From Blattamonas nauphoetae (taxonomy: Eukaryota; Preaxostyla; Oxymonadida), in assembly GCA_033064195.1 (NCBI GenBank), contig JARBJD010000104.1, positions 62,001 to 126,000 on the forward strand: a stretch of DNA of 64,000 bases, given 5' to 3'. A program made the position numbers and the translations under genes. The notes below the pieces were generated by a model. The model saw only the letters and a program-made list of their open reading frames with translations. It had not been told where the DNA came from and did no database searches. Of the stretch, positions 21,760 to 31,976 are shown one piece after another. The number at the start of each line of letters is the position of its first letter. Position 1 is the stretch's first letter.

Positions 21760-22660
21760 AAAGAGAAGACAATAAAGAAGGGGAGAAGAAAAGAGAAGAC
21801 AATAAAGAAAGGGAGAAGAAAAGAGAAGACAATAAAGAAGGGGAGAAGAAAAGAGAAGACAATAAAGAATGGGAGAAGAAAAGAGAAGACAATAAAGAAG
21901 GGGAGAAGAAAAGAGAAGACAATAAAGAAAGGGAGAAGAAAAGAGAAGACAATACAGGACGGAGGAAGGCGAGAGACGACATTACGAAAAGGGGGAAGAA
22001 AAGAGAAGACAATCCAGAAAGTGGGAAGAAAAGAGAGGACAATCCAGAAAGTGGGAAGAAAAGAGAGGACAATCCAGAAAGTGGGAAGAAAAGAGAGGAC
22101 AATCCAGAAAGTGGGAAGAAAAGAGAGGACAATCCAGAAAGTGGGAAGAAAAGAGAGGACAATCCAGAAAGTGGGAAGAAAAGAGAGGACAATCCAGAAA
22201 GTGGGAAGAAAAGAGAGGACAATCCAGAAAGTGGGAAGAAAAGAGAGGACAATCCAGAAAGTGGGAAGAAAAGAGAGGACAATCCAGAAAGTGGGAAGAA
22301 AAGAGAGGACAATCCAGAAAGTGGGAAGAAAAGAGAGGACAATCCAGAAAGTGGGAAGAAAAGAGAGGACAATCCAGAAAGTGGGAAGAAAAGAGAGGAC
22401 AATCCAGAAAGTGGGAAGAAAAGAGAGGACAATCCAGAAAGTGGGAAGAAAAGAGAGGACAATCCAGAAAGTGGGAAGAAAAGAGAGGACAATCCAGAAA
22501 GTGGGAAGAAAAGAGAGGACAATCCAGAAAGTGGGAAGAAAAGAGAGGACAATCCAGAAAGTGGGAAGAAAAGAGAGGACAATCCAGAAAGTGGGAAGAA
22601 AAGAGAGGACAAGACAGAAAGTGGAAAGAAAAGAGAGGACAAGACAGAAAGTGGAAAGAA
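21760..22660. repeat. 30-bp coding tandem repeats in the surface-protein tail
   Basis: First come about seven units of a KKREDNKEGE type, then about twenty near-perfect 30-bp units encoding GKKREDNPES, then two or three variants with KTES. The plus strand is almost pure purine. The mirror region in the right arm (about 25970-26390) keeps far fewer units and has many one-base length changes. Confidence 0.92.
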
Positions 22661-23853
22661 AGGCGACGAAAATGAAGAAAGGGAGATGAAAGAAGATGAA
22701 GAAGAGGAAGAAAAGGATCGAGACCAAAAGAGAAAACGAAGGTGGTTCGCAAGAAAGCTTACGTTGATCCAAAAGATTGACGGAGTGTGCCGGAGATGGT
22801 TGGACGATTACAACGGGATGGAATACGATCGAATCTGGACGAACATGTTTGAACTGGACGAAGAAGAAGAGAATCGCAATGAGAAAATTTGGAAAGAAGA
22901 GATGGAATTGGGTCGACGATACGAAGAGAAGGAGTTCCGGAAAGAGGGAAGACGAATGAGTGACATTTGGAGACACAGGAATGAGAGAAGTGTTTGGGAA
23001 GAGGAGGATGATAAAATGAGAGAGGGGGAGAGAGAGGCGATGGAACAAGAGAAAGAAAAGGAATTTTCAGCAGAATGCACACGTCTGCGTGTTTATTGGA
23101 AAAACAAAGAGAAGAGTCGACGTCAAAAGCGAAGAATGCAGGGGAGAGAAGACCCGATGCCAGAAGTGGAAGAGGGAGAAGAAGAACGGATGGATTCAAA
23201 TGAGAAAGAGAGATTTAGAGAAGAGGGGAAGCGCCTCTTTGCTTTTTGGAGAGATGAAGCGACGAGTAGTCCATGGGTACAAGAAGATAACCAAATGATA
23301 GAAGCAGAAGTGATACAAGAAAGAGAATTTGAGAATGGAGCACAACAATTATCAGCTGTTTGGAGAGATGATAAAGAGATTAGTCCATTAGAAAATGAAG
23401 ACAAGAAAGGACAACAGGAGGTTGAAAAACAAGAAAGGACGAAAATTCAGCTAGGAATTTTCTGGGTGATAAGAATGGCTCATCTGGAAATATGGGATTT
23501 TGGACGAAGAACACAGTTAGTGAGTCGAAAACGCATTGTGAAACAAGTGAATGAATGGAGGAGGAAACGAAAGAAAGAAGCAAAGATTAGAGAAAAAGAA
23601 AGGATAAAGAAAGAAGCAGAGATGGAAAAAGCGAAAGTGGAGGAAGAAGCAAAGATTAAAGAAGAAGAAAGGATGGAAAAAGGATCCAAATTGGGAGTGT
23701 CAGAGGGGATGAGAGATGGGGAAGAAGGATTTGCAGATGAAAAAATAGAAGAAGGGATAGCAATGGAGAGGGCGATGATGTTTGTGAGAACGGGGAATGT
23801 GAAGCGAAGGGTTCGGCGAAGAAGTACTCCGTGACCAGAACGACAGATAAACG

Positions 23854-24219
23854 ATGAGAATGAGCATGGACAACAAAGACAACGAAAATCCATTGTTGTC
23901 ACACGAATTCGTCTCTGTCTTGCTCTCACTCTGCGTATCTCTTCTGGCAATCACATCATTCGACAGACGAGCTCGATTTCGTTATTTGACTTCTCGAATC
24001 AAACTGATTTTTGATTTTCTTTGCATTTCGAATTCCATTTTACTTTTTTTAGATCCCTGGGACCTTTTCGTTGGTGATTTCCACTTCGTCCAAATGAAGT
24101 CTTGGCCAAGTTACAATCAATTTTCCCTACCAAATCAACTCCGTCCAGATCATTCCCTTTCAATCACTGAAATCAGGAAGATCGTCCTTTTTCATTATTT
24201 TCTCTTCTTTCAACTTTAG
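23854..24219 (+). CDS. Small hypothetical hydrophobic protein, doubtful
   Basis: 122-codon frame beginning MRMSMDNKDNENPLLSH, 19 bp after the surface-gene stop, with two hydrophobic stretches (VSVLLSLCVSLLAIT and ILLFL). The first two thirds lie in the left arm and are mirrored at 24386-24784 on the minus strand. The C-terminus runs into the spacer and therefore differs between the two copies. No family recognised. It could be a chance frame or the first exon of an unrecognised gene. Confidence 0.2.
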   Translation: MRMSMDNKDNENPLLSHEFVSVLLSLCVSLLAITSFDRRARFRYLTSRIKLIFDFLCISNSILLFLDPWDLFVGDFHFVQMKSWPSYNQFSLPNQLRPDHSLSITEIRKIVLFHYFLFFQL

Positions 24220-24514
24220 CTCCTCAAGTCTGCTTCATTAGATAACAGATTCTTTCTAGGATAACGTGCGAAGTGAGAAGATTCGTTGTAAAGATCCTCG
24301 AAATTGCGTGTATTCAAAAATCCAGGGGCAGTTGTTTCGATGAAAAAGAGCTTTGAGTGTTCAAACTTGAAATCGATGGTCTATCTTAGCTTGAATACAC
24401 GAGGAAAGAATCAAAGAGTCCATTTCTCTTTATGGTCATATCCAAAAGGAGAGTATGATGACAATCGGCGACGAGATGAGCGAGAGGAGATGGAAAGTCG
24501 TGAATTAAGAGTTG
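24124..24514. other. Spacer between the arms of the inverted duplication
   Basis: About 390 bp not shared by the arms. AT-rich, with no convincing gene. Two short hypothetical frames from the arms end here. The sequence CGTGTATTCAA near 24308 and its complement near 24394 could form a weak hairpin. Nothing else seen. Confidence 0.6.
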
Positions 24515-24803
24515 AAATTGACTGTAACTTGGCCAAGACTTCATTTGGACGAAGTGGAAATCACCAACGAAAAGGTCCCAGGGATCTAAAAAAAGTAAAA
24601 TGGAATTCGAAATGCAAAGAAAATCAAAAATCAGTTTGATTCGAGAAGTCAAATAACGAAATCGAGCTCGTCTGTCGAATGATGTGATTGCCAGAAGAGA
24701 TACGCAGAGTGAGAGCAAGACAGAGACGAATTCGTGTGACAACAATGGATTTTCGTTGTCTTTGTTGTCCATGCTCATTCTCATCGTTTATCTGTCGTTC
24801 TGG

Positions 24804-27800
24804 TCACGGAGTACTTCTTCGCCGAACCCTTCGCTTCACATTCCCCGTTCTCACAAACATCATCGCCCTCTCCATTGCTATCCCTTCTTCTATTTTTTCA
24901 TCTGCAAATCCTTCTTCCCCATCTCTCATCCCCTCTGACACTCCCAATTTGGATCCTTTTTCCATCCTTTCTTCTTCTTTAATCTTTGCTTCTTCCTCCA
25001 CTTTCGCTTTTTCCATCTCTGCTTCTTTCTTTATCCTTTCTTTTTCTCTAATCTTTGCTTCTTTCTTTCGTTTCCTCCTCCATTCATTCACTTGTTTCAC
25101 AATGCGTTTTCGACTCACTAACTGTGTTCTTCGTCCAAAATCCCATATTTCCAGATGAGCCATTCTTATCACCCAGAAAATTCCTAGCTGAATTTTCGTC
25201 CTTTCTTGTTTTTCAACCTCCTGTTGTCCTTTCTTGTCTTCATTTTCTAATGGACTAATCTCTTTATCATCTCTCCAAACAGCTGATAATTGTTGTGCTC
25301 CATTCTCAAATTCTCTTTCTTGTATCACTTCTGCTTCTATCATTTGGTTATCTTCTTGTACCCATGGACTACTCGTCGCTTCATCTCTCCAAAAGCAAAG
25401 AGGCGCTTCCCTCTTCTCTAAATCTCTCTTCTCATTTGAATCCATCCGTTCTTCTTCTCCCTCTTCCACTTCTGGCATCGGGTCTTCTCTCCTGCATTCT
25501 TCGCTTTTGACGTCGACTCTTCTCTTTGTTTTTCCAATAAACACGCAGACGTGTGCATTCTGCTGAAAATTCCTTTTCTTTCTCTTGTTCCATCGCCTCT
25601 CTCCCCCCTCTCTCATTTTATCATCCTCCTCTTCCCAAACACTTCTCTCATTCCTGTGTCTCCAAATGTCACTCATTCGTCTTCCCTCTTTCCGGAACTC
25701 CTTCTCTTCGTATCGTCGACCCAATTCCATCTCTTCTTTCCAAATTTTCTCATTGCGATTCTCTTCTTCTTCGTCCAGTTCAAACATGTTCGTCCAGATT
25801 CGATCGTATTCCATCCCGTTGTAATCGTCCAACCATCTCCGGCACACTCCGTCAATCTTTTGATCAACGTAAGCTTTCTTGCGAACCACCTTCGTTTTCT
25901 CTTTGGTCTCGATCCTTTTCTTCCTCTTCATCTTCTTTCATCTCCCTTTCTTCATTTTCGTCGCCTTTCTTTCCACTTTCTGGATTGTCCTCTTTTCTTC
26001 CCACTTTCTGTCTTGTCCTCTCTTTTCTTCCCACTTTCTGGATTGTCCTCTCTTTCTTCCCACTTTCTGGATTGTCCTCTCTTTTCTTCCCACTTTCTGG
26101 ATTGTCCTCTCTTTTCTTCCCACTTCTGGATTGTCCTCTCTTTCTTCCCTTTCTGATTGTCCTCTCTTTCTTCCCCTTCTGATTGTCCTCTCTTTTCTTC
26201 CCTTTTCTTTGTTCTCCTCTCTCTTTTCTTCTCCCTTCTTTATTGTCTCTCTTCTCTTTCTCTCTTCTTTATTGTCTCTTTTCTTCTCCCTTTCTTGTCT
26301 TCTCTTTCTTCTCCCCTCTTCTCTTCTTCTTTCTTTATTGTCTTCTCTTTTCTTCTCCTTCTTTATTGTCTTCTCTTTTCTTCTCCTTTCTTCATCTTCA
26401 TCTTTTGTCTTCTCGATTTCTTCATTCTTATCTCCTTTCTTTCTCGTTTCTTCATTTTCAGTTCCTCTCCACTCCTCCTTCTCCACTCTTCTCTCTTTCT
26501 CTGTCTTCCAACTCCATTCACTCTTCTTCTCGCTCTGAGCTCCAACTCCATCCTCCATCTCTCAGCATTTCTTTCTTCTCCATCCTCTTCCATTTCCTCT
26601 TCTCGTTTCACAAGAGCTCCTCCAATCCTCACTCCAACTCTTCGTGGCATTTCTTCTTCATTTCTTTCAATTTGCTGATTGTCTCTTTCTTGTTGCTCCT
26701 TGAGCTTTCTCGCTCTTCTTCTCTCGACAATTTCATTCACTCTTGAGTCCAGTTTTCGACGTTCTGCTGCTCGTTTCTGTTTTCTCCGCATTCCCGCGGG
26801 CACACCCATCCTTCGCATTCTGTTTTGCAGTTCTATCTTTTCTTCTAACGTCGTCCATCTTATCCTGGGCAAAGTCCTTCTGTTCAGCGGCGGTTCAACC
26901 AGCGGAACCAATCCAGTTCCTGCATAATCATCGTTTTCTTCTTCACCAGCTCCATCGACCTCAACTTCCTTCCCGTCTCCTCTTTCCTCTCCAACCATCC
27001 TCCCTTCTTCAACTCCATCGTCCTCAACTTCCTTCCCGTCTCCTCTTTCCTCTCCAACCATCCTCCCTTCTTCAACTCCATCGTCCTTAACTTCCCTCCC
27101 TTCTCTTCTCTCTTCAGCTTCATTCTCTTCTCTCATGTCTTCTTCTCTCACTCCTCCTCCAGCTCCTTCTGTCACTTGTTCTCCACCTTCCGCTTCACTT
27201 CCATTTCCAGCTCGAGCTCGTCTGTTTTCTCCTCCTCCGCGGGTGCTTTTCAGATGTCGATCTCTCCAAAGACATTTCATCAGTTCCATCGACACTGCTT
27301 CGTGAAGTGACGCCCATTCCACATTCTTCAGATCCTTTATCTCCAACGCGATTTGATGAATCTCTTCCCGAGTCTGACCAATTTTCAGCAGTTCCAGCGC
27401 CCGATTCTCCATCTCCTCAACTCTTCTCCCAAACGATCTCCTTCGCCACAAATCTGTCACAAATCCCGTCGCCATTCGCCCCGCAAATAGTCGCGAATCA
27501 TTCTCTTTATTCTTGCGCGGTATTGCAACACCGCCAGGCGCGCTTTAATCATCTTCATATACATCATCCGAGTCCAACACGACACACCAAATATCATCAC
27601 AGCCGACAAAACAACCGCAGTCGCAATCAACCCAACTTGTGCTCCAGCCTTTTCTCGATTTCCTCCAACACAATCCCTGCTGGCTTCATCTGCAGATGGT
27701 CCCACGATTCTCCTTCTGAGGTCACCATAACTCGCAATCCAATAAATCGCTTCCGAAGCTTGCTGTACTCTGCCTCAAACTCAATTCTGTGATCGTTTAT

Positions 27801-30097
27801 CAGCTGGACATTACCCAATTCGAATCTTTTGAATTTCTTGGGTTGAACAAAATCAGCTCCAATCCACATGGAAACAGTCCGTCCCCAACAAGCGTGAAAT
27901 TGTCTCCGCTTCGAACCAACTCTATCAGACTGACTCGAAACAGCGTCGCAGAATCTCCATATTTTGCGAGTCGGTCGTTTCGCACAATTTTACTTGTGTC
28001 GTCTGATCTGAACCACAGCCCATCAGTGTTCGCTTCTTTCGTCACTTCATACACTTCAACTCGCCCTCCAGCAAGACACACTACATTCTTTCGATATCCC
28101 AAAAATATCTCATCCACTCCATTCTTCCGAAAATAAACCTTCTTCAGAACTAAAACCGATTTCCTCACAACCACCCCTCCTTCAAAGTTCATAATCATCA
28201 CTTTCTCAAACTCTCCCTGACTCTCATTCATCTCAATCAATCCTGACGTCCATCCACACGCAAACTTGGCCGGCTTCTTCTCTCTTCGCTCTCCATTCAG
28301 ACGCGATTTACAAACTGAAAATGTCGAGTTCTCCATCATAATCACTCGGTCACTCAATCCATTCAGCTCGTTCTCGTGGTACTCCATCCCATATATCTCA
28401 ATCCTTCTCATCTTATCTTCCGATTTCATCGGAGTCGGAGACACAATCCCCAAATTCATCACATCTCCCTCCATCGTCAATCTCCACAAAAATAGACGCT
28501 GAATCCGAACTCGCCCAGACTCAACAATAACCACATTCCAAAGCGACGTCTTCTGTTTTGACGATCCAATCCAAATCCAATCCAGCAAACTCGTCCCATT
28601 TCGAATCTTGAAGATCACAGAGCCTTCCCATTCTCCTTTGGTTATCTTCAATCTCTTCATTTCACTCGTCTCCAGCATCAAAAATCCCTCAGTGTTGCTT
28701 TCTCCTGTCTCAATACAAACTTCCGCTTTCTTCCGCTTTCCAGTCACACTCATGTTCGAGATCTGAACACTCCCAACACTCCTCGTCTTCCCCACTATCA
28801 CAATCTCCCGCCTTCCCTCGTCCCAGGTCGCATTCACCACTCTCTCCCGCCCATACGATAACGTCCGGCAAGGCAACTCTTCTCTCCCACAAACTGGTAT
28901 ATCATCCCCTGAAATGTTCAGGTCTGCGTCGAAAAGCGTCACTGTCACCGTCCACAATCTAGTTTGGAATATGTCCAGGAAAGACTGCCTCGAGATCATT
29001 CGTGCAAGGAAGAAATCGTATTCCACCAGCACGAACTTGTCTGCGTCGTCCCAAAAGTTCATTCCGCCAACCTCAAAATGTTCAATTCCTTCATACGGCT
29101 TCGTTCCAAAAATTGAGATCGCTCTGGCATCCTTCTGGCAATCTATAATCGTCACATTCACAAACTCCAGCCAGGGGAAGTGTACCGTAAAGTTTAAGTC
29201 GAAGAGCGATGGTTTCAATATGTTGTTCGTTCGGCAGTTCTCGATGCAAATGTTGCTGACTGAGACATCCGAAATTTCATAATAGTCAAATATGCTCATA
29301 ATGCACGTCTCATCGTTGCTTGTGCAGTCTATAAACGATGAGCTGTCCAAATTGATGGAGTAGGGACATTCGAGGCGGAGAAATGTGCCATACACCATGT
29401 CGGTATTAATCAGTGTAATCCCTGATAGAACACCACTGCCCCATTCAATGATAATCATTCCGCCAGGAGAATAACACTGGAGGGAGGAAAACGAGCAGTT
29501 GCGTAAAATTTGCGTCGAAGCTAAGCTTCGGTACGGATGTCCTCCTAGAGCGTGAGATTCAAAGAAGGAACAGTCAGAAACAATAGTTGATTCAGAATTG
29601 GACGAATCAACGACCCCAAGTCGACATTCACCGAACGGGACAAGCGAGGTGAACTCGAGATTGTGGAGAGTCAGATTTCCCCTATGGACAATAACCAATG
29701 GGCTCGCAGAGATGGTGGAAGGGTAGTAGAATCGAAGAAAGGCCATGGTGAGAAATGTCTCATCGGGTACGACGAGATAACTCGAGCCATTTCTTGTCAG
29801 GAAAGGGAGAGCCTTGTCGGAAGGTCTCGCAAGTGGGCCAATCCAAAATCGACCAACAAGAGTGGAAAATAAACGGAAGGTCCCCGAATCAGAAACCAGA
29901 ACTGTTCCATCTTCATTTGCCTCCATTTGCGATTTGATGTTCGTAACGGCACGAATAACTCCCGCACACGCTGTTTCCAATGATAATCCACATGAATTAT
30001 TGTCAGTTCCACTTCCAGACACATACCGCACATGCATATCAGTGTCCGAACTGAACAAAACATCAACCAGAAGAACGATCGTCAAGATTCGCTTCAT
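24804..30097 (-). pseudogene. Giant secreted single-pass membrane protein gene, transposon-free right copy with frame breaks
   Basis: Same host gene as the left copy, facing it tail to tail. The first 750 or so residues are one open frame from MKRILTIVLL: signal peptide, beta-helix strands, second cap CGREELPCRTL. Downstream the frame breaks several times. The three breaks outside repeats are each loss of one base from a homopolymer compared with the left arm: near 27824 (A5 to A4), near 27661 (G3 to G2) and near 27479 (G5 to G4). The tail repeats around 25970-26400 have many more. Such a pattern is typical of long-read homopolymer error, so this copy may be intact in the cell. If the bases are right, it would make a secreted ectodomain without a membrane anchor. 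Confidence 0.8.
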
Positions 30098-30292
30098 CAG
30101 GCATTAATTGATCACTCCGGCACAAGCACACAGATCCAGGCAGGAAAGAGGGGATGTGAGCACAGAAGACTCAACGTGATTTCACTTGACAAAAAAAGTG
30201 AAGAAATGATTCGAGTTATGGTGTGTTTAAAAATGTGTGTGAAGTCCAAACTCGGCGAATAGAAAAGGCGAGCAGATATGCATCTTTCGTGT

Positions 30293-31324
30293 CTACGGGC
30301 ATTTCTGGGAGATAATGATTGGTCCAGACTCTTCGTATTCTTGTTTGGTGACTACCATCTGAGGGAACAGGGGCTGTCCTGCGAAGTTCGAAGCACCCGT
30401 GTACGCCATATTGGAATATCCTGTGGATCCTCGAACAAATGGGGGGATTCCAGATCCAGCTAACTCGATGGATGCCTCAGCACGAATTCGGCCGTTTTCC
30501 AAATCGAAGAACCCTCCCAACAGCGCAGTGCTTTTGTACATTCCAGCGCGCAGAGACAGATCCATGGTATTCACTGAGTCCACCGCAATCTTCCCGAGTC
30601 CTGCATGTGTGAGCCCAATCATGCTCGGATTGAACAGTTGTTCCGAAATCGAGAATCGTTCCGAGTTCAGTGTGTAAGAGACACGCCCGATTCTGAGAAT
30701 CTTCTTGAGTTCGTCCGTTGTTTCTGCAACTTCCATGGCTTCTTCATAATCAATTGCAATGAACGAGTTCTGAACAAAATAGTTGTGAATCGTTGGTTCC
30801 TCGGCTGGATAGCTCAGAGCCGCACCCTTCTCCACCATCATGCTCGTGAATGACGACAGAAGGTTCGTTCCTCCAAGCGGCAGCGTCTGCAGTGATGGTC
30901 TCACAATATGGCCGTCTTTCACGCAGATCGCATACGATTTCTCGTATCCAACACTCAGCACCAATCCGTTCCCGATTCCTGAACGGTACAACGAACATTC
31001 TGCTTCCGATTTCACGAACATCCCTTGGAATCCCAGCCCTTCAAACATATGTTCTCCCAGCGTCCATCGCGATGTTGGTTGGCTGAGTGCTGAGTCTGTC
31101 ACCATCAGCAGCGATTGGCTCGGAACCACTCCTGCTGTTGCTGCTGCCGATGCCATCACTGAGCGGTATCCATCCCAGTCTGTCACAATCCCTTCTGTGA
31201 TTGGACGATTCCCAGTCGCTGCCGACTTGTTTCGCATCGAAAATCCTGGAGTGAAGGACCCAGCCATTCCAAAACGCACAGTGTATGCGCCTGGATCAAC
31301 AACAAGAATCGATGTTTGAGACAT
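30293..31324 (-). CDS. Divergent short actin-related protein (right copy)
   Basis: 343 residues. Only two residue changes from the left copy were noticed, both within the first 17 residues: LVVDPGAYTVRF instead of LVADPGAYTMRF. Synonymous changes are also rare. The upstream regions of the two copies have diverged, so their promoters may differ even though the proteins are nearly the same. As in the left copy, subdomain 2 is missing and the phosphate-2 loop lacks its Asp. The surface-protein gene starts 195 bp downstream on the same strand. Confidence 0.88.
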   Translation of the reverse strand: MSQTSILVVDPGAYTVRFGMAGSFTPGFSMRNKSAATGNRPITEGIVTDWDGYRSVMASAAATAGVVPSQSLLMVTDSALSQPTSRWTLGEHMFEGLGFQGMFVKSEAECSLYRSGIGNGLVLSVGYEKSYAICVKDGHIVRPSLQTLPLGGTNLLSSFTSMMVEKGAALSYPAEEPTIHNYFVQNSFIAIDYEEAMEVAETTDELKKILRIGRVSYTLNSERFSISEQLFNPSMIGLTHAGLGKIAVDSVNTMDLSLRAGMYKSTALLGGFFDLENGRIRAEASIELAGSGIPPFVRGSTGYSNMAYTGASNFAGQPLFPQMVVTKQEYEESGPIIISQKCP

Positions 31325-31351
31325 TGAAAGTCACAATTTAATGACCCATAG

Positions 31352-31976
31352 CAAAAACATAGGTTCTAAGAAATAAAACCCAATCCTTAACATGTACTCC
31401 TTTCTATTCGCGACGTCTTCTTTTCACTTCACTAATATCACTCACTTCACTCAAACCAAATCAAGGTTCAATTCAAGACAATTCCTGCCATTGATGAGAT
31501 CTTTCATCCTGATCCTCCCAACATCCTTGTGAGACGACTTTTCACCTTTCTTGACACCCTTCACAACAAGGATTGGAAGAGAATCCATCTCTACGAAACT
31601 GTTACCTCGAAATATATCATTTTGAGAGTGCGATGTTTCTCCTAAACTAGATTGCGAACGTTGCCCGAGACCGATGTGTTTTTCTGACTGTCTCAAGATT
31701 AAATCTCAATCATCTGAGCATCATCTTCCTTCTCATATCTGACTGATCATGTCAGCGAAGTTCTGAAATGAAATCGCGAATTGCACGTCCGAGACAGAGC
31801 TCCTGTCCCGAAACCTCTCTCAGGCTGAGTGATCGTCTCATTGTGTGCTACTCACGTGATCATGGCAGTCTTTCTTTGGCAGTGTTGTCACCTTGTTTGG
31901 ACAAGAGGCACGTCAAGCAACTCGTTGTCTTTTTGACGCCACATCTGAGATCGATGCTGTATCATTCATGGAGTCT
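31352..31976. other. Intergenic region, no gene recognised
   Basis: About 625 bp between the right arm and the methyltransferase gene. Contains short frames only, none with a recognisable domain. The part next to the arm has weak similarity to the sequence upstream of the left arm (a TTTGGTTTGAGTGAAGTGAG-like block), suggesting an older, larger duplication. Confidence 0.5.

Larger units (their letters stand above)
9768..23834 (+). pseudogene. Giant secreted single-pass membrane protein gene, interrupted by three DNA transposons (left copy)
   Basis: Coding blocks are 9768-10118, 14632-14856, 18156-18658 and 19046-23834. Removing each element plus one target duplication leaves 5,868 nt, exactly 1,956 codons, in one frame. 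The host protein would begin with a signal peptide (MKRILTIVLLVDVLFSS). A beta-helix-type ectodomain follows, with NxCSF/DCSFF turns and a YVSGSGTDNNSCG cap. A second cap at CGREELPCRTL starts another beta-helix. An IPT-like segment precedes a transmembrane helix near 20435-20497 (LIATAVVLSAVMIFG). The cytoplasmic tail of about 1,100 residues is extremely charged (Arg/Glu/Lys) with tandem repeats. As it stands, the N-terminal region is cut by about 8.2 kb of insertions, so this copy is probably not functional. Ligand and role are unknown; an adhesion or surface role is inferred. Confidence 0.85.
8514..24123. repeat. Left arm of large inverted duplication
   Basis: Reverse complement of 24515-31351. 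Contains one actin-related gene and one surface-protein gene, plus three transposon insertions absent from the right arm. Outside the insertions only a handful of base changes and tandem-repeat length differences were seen, so identity is very high. Homology fades just upstream of the actin-related gene, where only short blocks (CTATGGGTCAT, TTGACTTTCAATG) remain aligned. Confidence 0.93.
24515..31351. repeat. Right arm of large inverted duplication
   Basis: Reverse complement of 8514-24123 without the three transposon insertions. The 8.8-kb length difference is explained by the insertions (about 8.2 kb) and fewer tail repeats (about 0.6 kb). Confidence 0.93.

Noticed and set aside
21384-23048. 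Long minus-strand open frames opposite the surface-gene tail
   Set aside because: They arise because the purine-rich repeat strand lacks stops when reversed; they translate to low-complexity Leu/Ser/Phe repeats with no domain.
8514-31351. The large palindrome as a virus-derived or Polinton-like element
   Set aside because: No capsid, integrase, polymerase or terminal repeats of such elements; the content is host-type actin-related and surface genes.
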